NCBI RefSeq assembly: GCF_005503555.1
Contig: NZ_SCNG01000008.1
Span: 1-64,000, forward strand
DNA from: Rudaea sp. 3F27F6
GTDB taxonomy: Bacteria; Pseudomonadota; Gammaproteobacteria; Xanthomonadales; Rhodanobacteraceae
Direction: 5' to 3'
DNA length: 64,000 bases
Shown piece after piece: positions 62,601-64,000 of this stretch. Made by a program: the position numbers and the translations under genes. The notes under the pieces were generated by a model. That model ran no database searches. It was not told where the DNA came from and saw only the letters and a program-made list of their open reading frames with translations. Position 1 is the stretch's first letter; each line of letters starts with the position of its first letter.

Positions 62601-64000
62601 GCGGCGCCGGCCTTGAGGACCGCGAGGATGCTGACGACCATGTCCACCGAGCGCTCGACGAAGAGACCGACGAAGTCGCCCGTCCGCACACCGGACGTCC
62701 GCAAGTAGTTTGCCAGCCGGTTTGCGCGTTCGTTCAGTTCGCGATAACTCAGCCGAATGCCTTCGTGAATCAGCGCGACGTTGTCTGGCCAGCGCGCCAC
62801 TTGCTGCTGGAAGAGCCGATGCAGGCAAACTACCGGCGCCGCCCCGGTCACCGCCCGCGCCGCTTGCGCGGCGAAGAAACGCTGGTCGCTTTCCGTCACC
62901 ACGGACAGCTGGCCAAGCGGTTTTTCCGGGGCCGCGACCACCGCCTCGAGCAGGAGCACATAGTGCTGCGCCAGGCTGGCAACCGTTTCGGCGTCGAAGA
63001 TATCGGTGCTGTAACTCCACTCGACTTCATGGCCGTCGACGCCCGGCCCAACCTGCACCGACAACTCGAACTTCGCCAGCGATTGCTCGCGCGCGACTCC
63101 CGAGACCTGAACTCCAGGCAAGGACAGATCGGTCTGCATCTGGTTTTGCAGCGAGAACAGGATCTGGAACAGCGGCGAGTGATTGAAGTTGCGCTCCGGA
63201 CAGAAACGATCGACCAGCATCTCGAACGGCACATCCTGGTGTTCGAAAGCCTCCAGCACCGTGACCCGGGACGCCTCCAGGAATTCGGCGAACGACTGTT
63301 CCGTGTTTAACCGGCTGCGCAACACCAGGTTGTTGACGAAGAAACCGATCAGCGGAGCCAGCTCCTTGCGAGTGCGACCCGCGATGGGCGTGCCGACCAC
63401 GATGTCGTTCTCGCGACTCCAGCGTCCCAGCAGCACGGCGAACGCGGCGTGCAGCACCATGAAGAGAGTGGCGGCCTGTGTCTGGCCCAATTCATTCAGT
63501 TGTTGCACCAGCGCCGAATCGAGCGGCACCGTGAGCGCCTTGCCGACGAAGCTCGGCTGCAGCGCACGCGGCCGATCCAGGATCAGGCCATGCACGGGCG
63601 GAATGCCGGCGAGCTGCTTTTGCCAGTAGTTCAACTGTTCTTCGAGGTAGTCGCCTCGAATGTGCGAACGCTGCCAAGCGGCGAAGTCGGCGTACTGGAT
63701 TGCGAGTGGCGGAAGCGGACTCGATTGACCCTGGACGAACGCCGCGTACAACTGGACGAGCTCTTCCATGAGCACGCTCATGGACCAGCCGTCGGAAGCG
63801 ATGTGATGCATGTTGAACAGCAGCACATGAGTCTTGGCGTTCAGGGCGATGAGGCTGACGCGCACCATCAGGTCCTGGTCGAGGCGGAAAGGCGTGAGGG
63901 CATCCATCTCGGCAAGACGCAGAACTTCCGCCTCTCGTTCTTCTTCCGGCAGTCCAGACAGATCGAAGCGCGCCAGCGGCAGCATGTCGACCGGCAAGAT
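59648..64000 (-). CDS. Nonribosomal peptide synthetase, C-terminal part (C-A-T-C), Thr-predicted
   Basis: The frame is open at the right edge, giving about 1450 visible residues. The order is a condensation domain with HHIASDGWS (near residue 64), then an adenylation domain with YTSGSTGKPKGVV, FDFSVWEIWG and NGKIDR. A carrier domain with GGDSIRVV (near 937) and a last condensation-type domain with HHAIIDGW (near 1138) follow. The protein ends without a thioesterase or reductase. Specificity-pocket residues read D, F, W, N, V, G, M, V, H, K, the known threonine code. The terminal C domain keeps its HHxxxDG motif, so it may join the chain to a further amine or carrier. Other modules lie off the window. 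It leads the minus-strand cluster down to 51631. Confidence 0.95.
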   Translation of the reverse strand: MLPVDMLPLARFDLSGLPEEEREAEVLRLAEMDALTPFRLDQDLMVRVSLIALNAKTHVLLFNMHHIASDGWSMSVLMEELVQLYAAFVQGQSSPLPPLAIQYADFAAWQRSHIRGDYLEEQLNYWQKQLAGIPPVHGLILDRPRALQPSFVGKALTVPLDSALVQQLNELGQTQAATLFMVLHAAFAVLLGRWSRENDIVVGTPIAGRTRKELAPLIGFFVNNLVLRSRLNTEQSFAEFLEASRVTVLEAFEHQDVPFEMLVDRFCPERNFNHSPLFQILFSLQNQMQTDLSLPGVQVSGVAREQSLAKFELSVQVGPGVDGHEVEWSYSTDIFDAETVASLAQHYVLLLEAVVAAPEKPLGQLSVVTESDQRFFAAQAARAVTGAAPVVCLHRLFQQQVARWPDNVALIHEGIRLSYRELNERANRLANYLRTSGVRTGDFVGLFVERSVDMVVSILAVLKAGAAYVPMDTYNPAARTRHMLDDSGVTWIITHQDLQSRLPSTTAQVLHLDASGHAEGIARCSAMDLQDTAVTSAHAAYVIYTSGSTGKPKGVVVEHGHVVRLFDSSAEHFSFDHNDCWTLFHSYAFDFSVWEIWGALLYGGRLVVVPYAISRSAPDFHRLLKEQRVTVLNQTPSAFYLLIKEAQQAGELDHLRYVVFGGEALDPPRLRPWLTRYGDEQPQLINMYGITETTVHVTYRRIRTTDVGKPSSVIGVPLRDLLCHVCNEAMSLQPIGVPGELFVGGGGVSRGYLNRPELNRERFIDSPFGGAGQRLYRTGDLVRWTTAGELEYLGRIDHQAKLRGFRIELGEIEHELLNSSHVKECVVLLVGDRGGEQRLVAYVLPNRDDEHLPNSLRKHLLSVLPPYMVPSIFVVLERIPLTENGKIDRRALLSMAETRVARAEYVAPMTPMETQLCAVWQDVLGVEKIGIRDNFFAVGGDSIRVVQIVKRAQAVGIVLDVKDIFFHQTIAELAAIQRGSRVLVEPVPLHLLTGAFDASPFMDETVEDCYPVTAMQQRMLEQHGTHGLEQAVYQPRVIYDIDGIVLEPAHLEAALRHLLYKHPVLRTRFHRMESGEHIQVVLKGVDFHLAVVDLSELNSAAQEKAVANLIAQDRPFVLGETGIRFTLLVYGKRNHGLFISTHHAIIDGWALVELRNELMALYQESDQERATLRTPASGNVFKEHVALEREAQTFADHQQAWRELITDYQPMPALDSIATDASASNTLGLHVDAALVSGLKHHAEQQGVTLKTLLLLAYQRALGNLLTVDTVTVDVVCSGRSPRLSDPLGAIGLFWSLLPICTRLSAHQSDAEAIAATARKLLTMDAHSLFPADRVRKLIDVESMTYAAFNYVNFHNAKTGSGKSGEHEIGELKVRYASDRFAYAVKLAISGDDGDGIDGSIEFDRRHFSAERMSELRTDFLARLRQLGNPVEKTHIKVFAEKVHAEEVHD

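Noticed and set aside
1-64000. CRISPR arrays, tRNA or rRNA genes
   Set aside because: No regularly spaced direct repeats, cloverleaf-like sequences or rRNA-like segments were noticed on either strand by reading; a tRNAscan-SE and CRISPR search would be decisive.

Overview
The window looks like a chromosomal stretch of a GC-rich gammaproteobacterium of the Xanthomonadales/Lysobacterales type (Rhodanobacteraceae such as Dokdonella, Rudaea or Tahibacter are the best guess). This rests on gene content: TIGR02999-type ECF sigma factor beside a Ser/Thr kinase with a TPR-like tail, several secreted DUF11-type proteins, membrane-bound PQQ glucose dehydrogenase and a cyo quinol oxidase. No rRNA, tRNA or CRISPR array was seen.

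Layout. 1-6.4 kb: the 5' part of a secreted protein (minus strand, running off the left edge), a membrane GGDEF/EAL protein and an orphan Ser/Thr kinase. 7-15 kb: secreted proteins (lipase, DUF11 protein, HExxH protease-like protein with a PPC domain) around a dead tyrosine recombinase. 15.9-19.3 kb: a three-gene operon (methyltransferase, FemAB-like acyltransferase, FAD oxidase). 19.4-25.2 kb: a secreted protein of unknown function, an IS3 remnant, and an ECF sigma factor with a second Ser/Thr kinase paralogous to the first. 25.5-29.6 kb: a DUF6573-like ORF, Gcd and a DUF3089 hydrolase. 29.7-33.5 kb: pqi operon with pqiA split in two. 33.6-38.6 kb (minus): ytcA-mdtN-mdtO-mdtP-like efflux operon. 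38.7-42.2 kb (minus): acyl-CoA-type catabolic operon (3-hydroxyacyl-CoA dehydrogenase, YWTD propeller, class III CoA-transferase). 42.4-46.7 kb (minus): cyoABCD with a small ORF in front. 47-49 kb: MgtC-like protein and a second copy of the secreted protein of unknown function. 50-51.6 kb: wrecked mobile DNA.

51.6-64 kb (minus) is the most interesting part: a nonribosomal peptide cluster that continues beyond the right edge. In transcription order it has an NRPS with visible C-A-T-C domains (adenylation pocket reads DFWNVGMVHK, predicting threonine), a SyrP/TauD-type amino-acid hydroxylase, a MacA-like adaptor, a MacB-type ATPase, two separate MacB-type permeases, a PLP aminotransferase and a methyltransferase resembling the alpha-keto-acid C-methyltransferases. 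The last two suggest a beta-methyl amino acid building block. IS256 and IS3 remnants flank the methyltransferase gene.

The window also holds sequence duplications: the two kinases, the two secreted-protein genes with a nearly identical leader of about 200 bp, and a pair of noncoding repeats whose hairpin covaries. Large antisense ORFs facing the GC-rich genes were treated as shadows.
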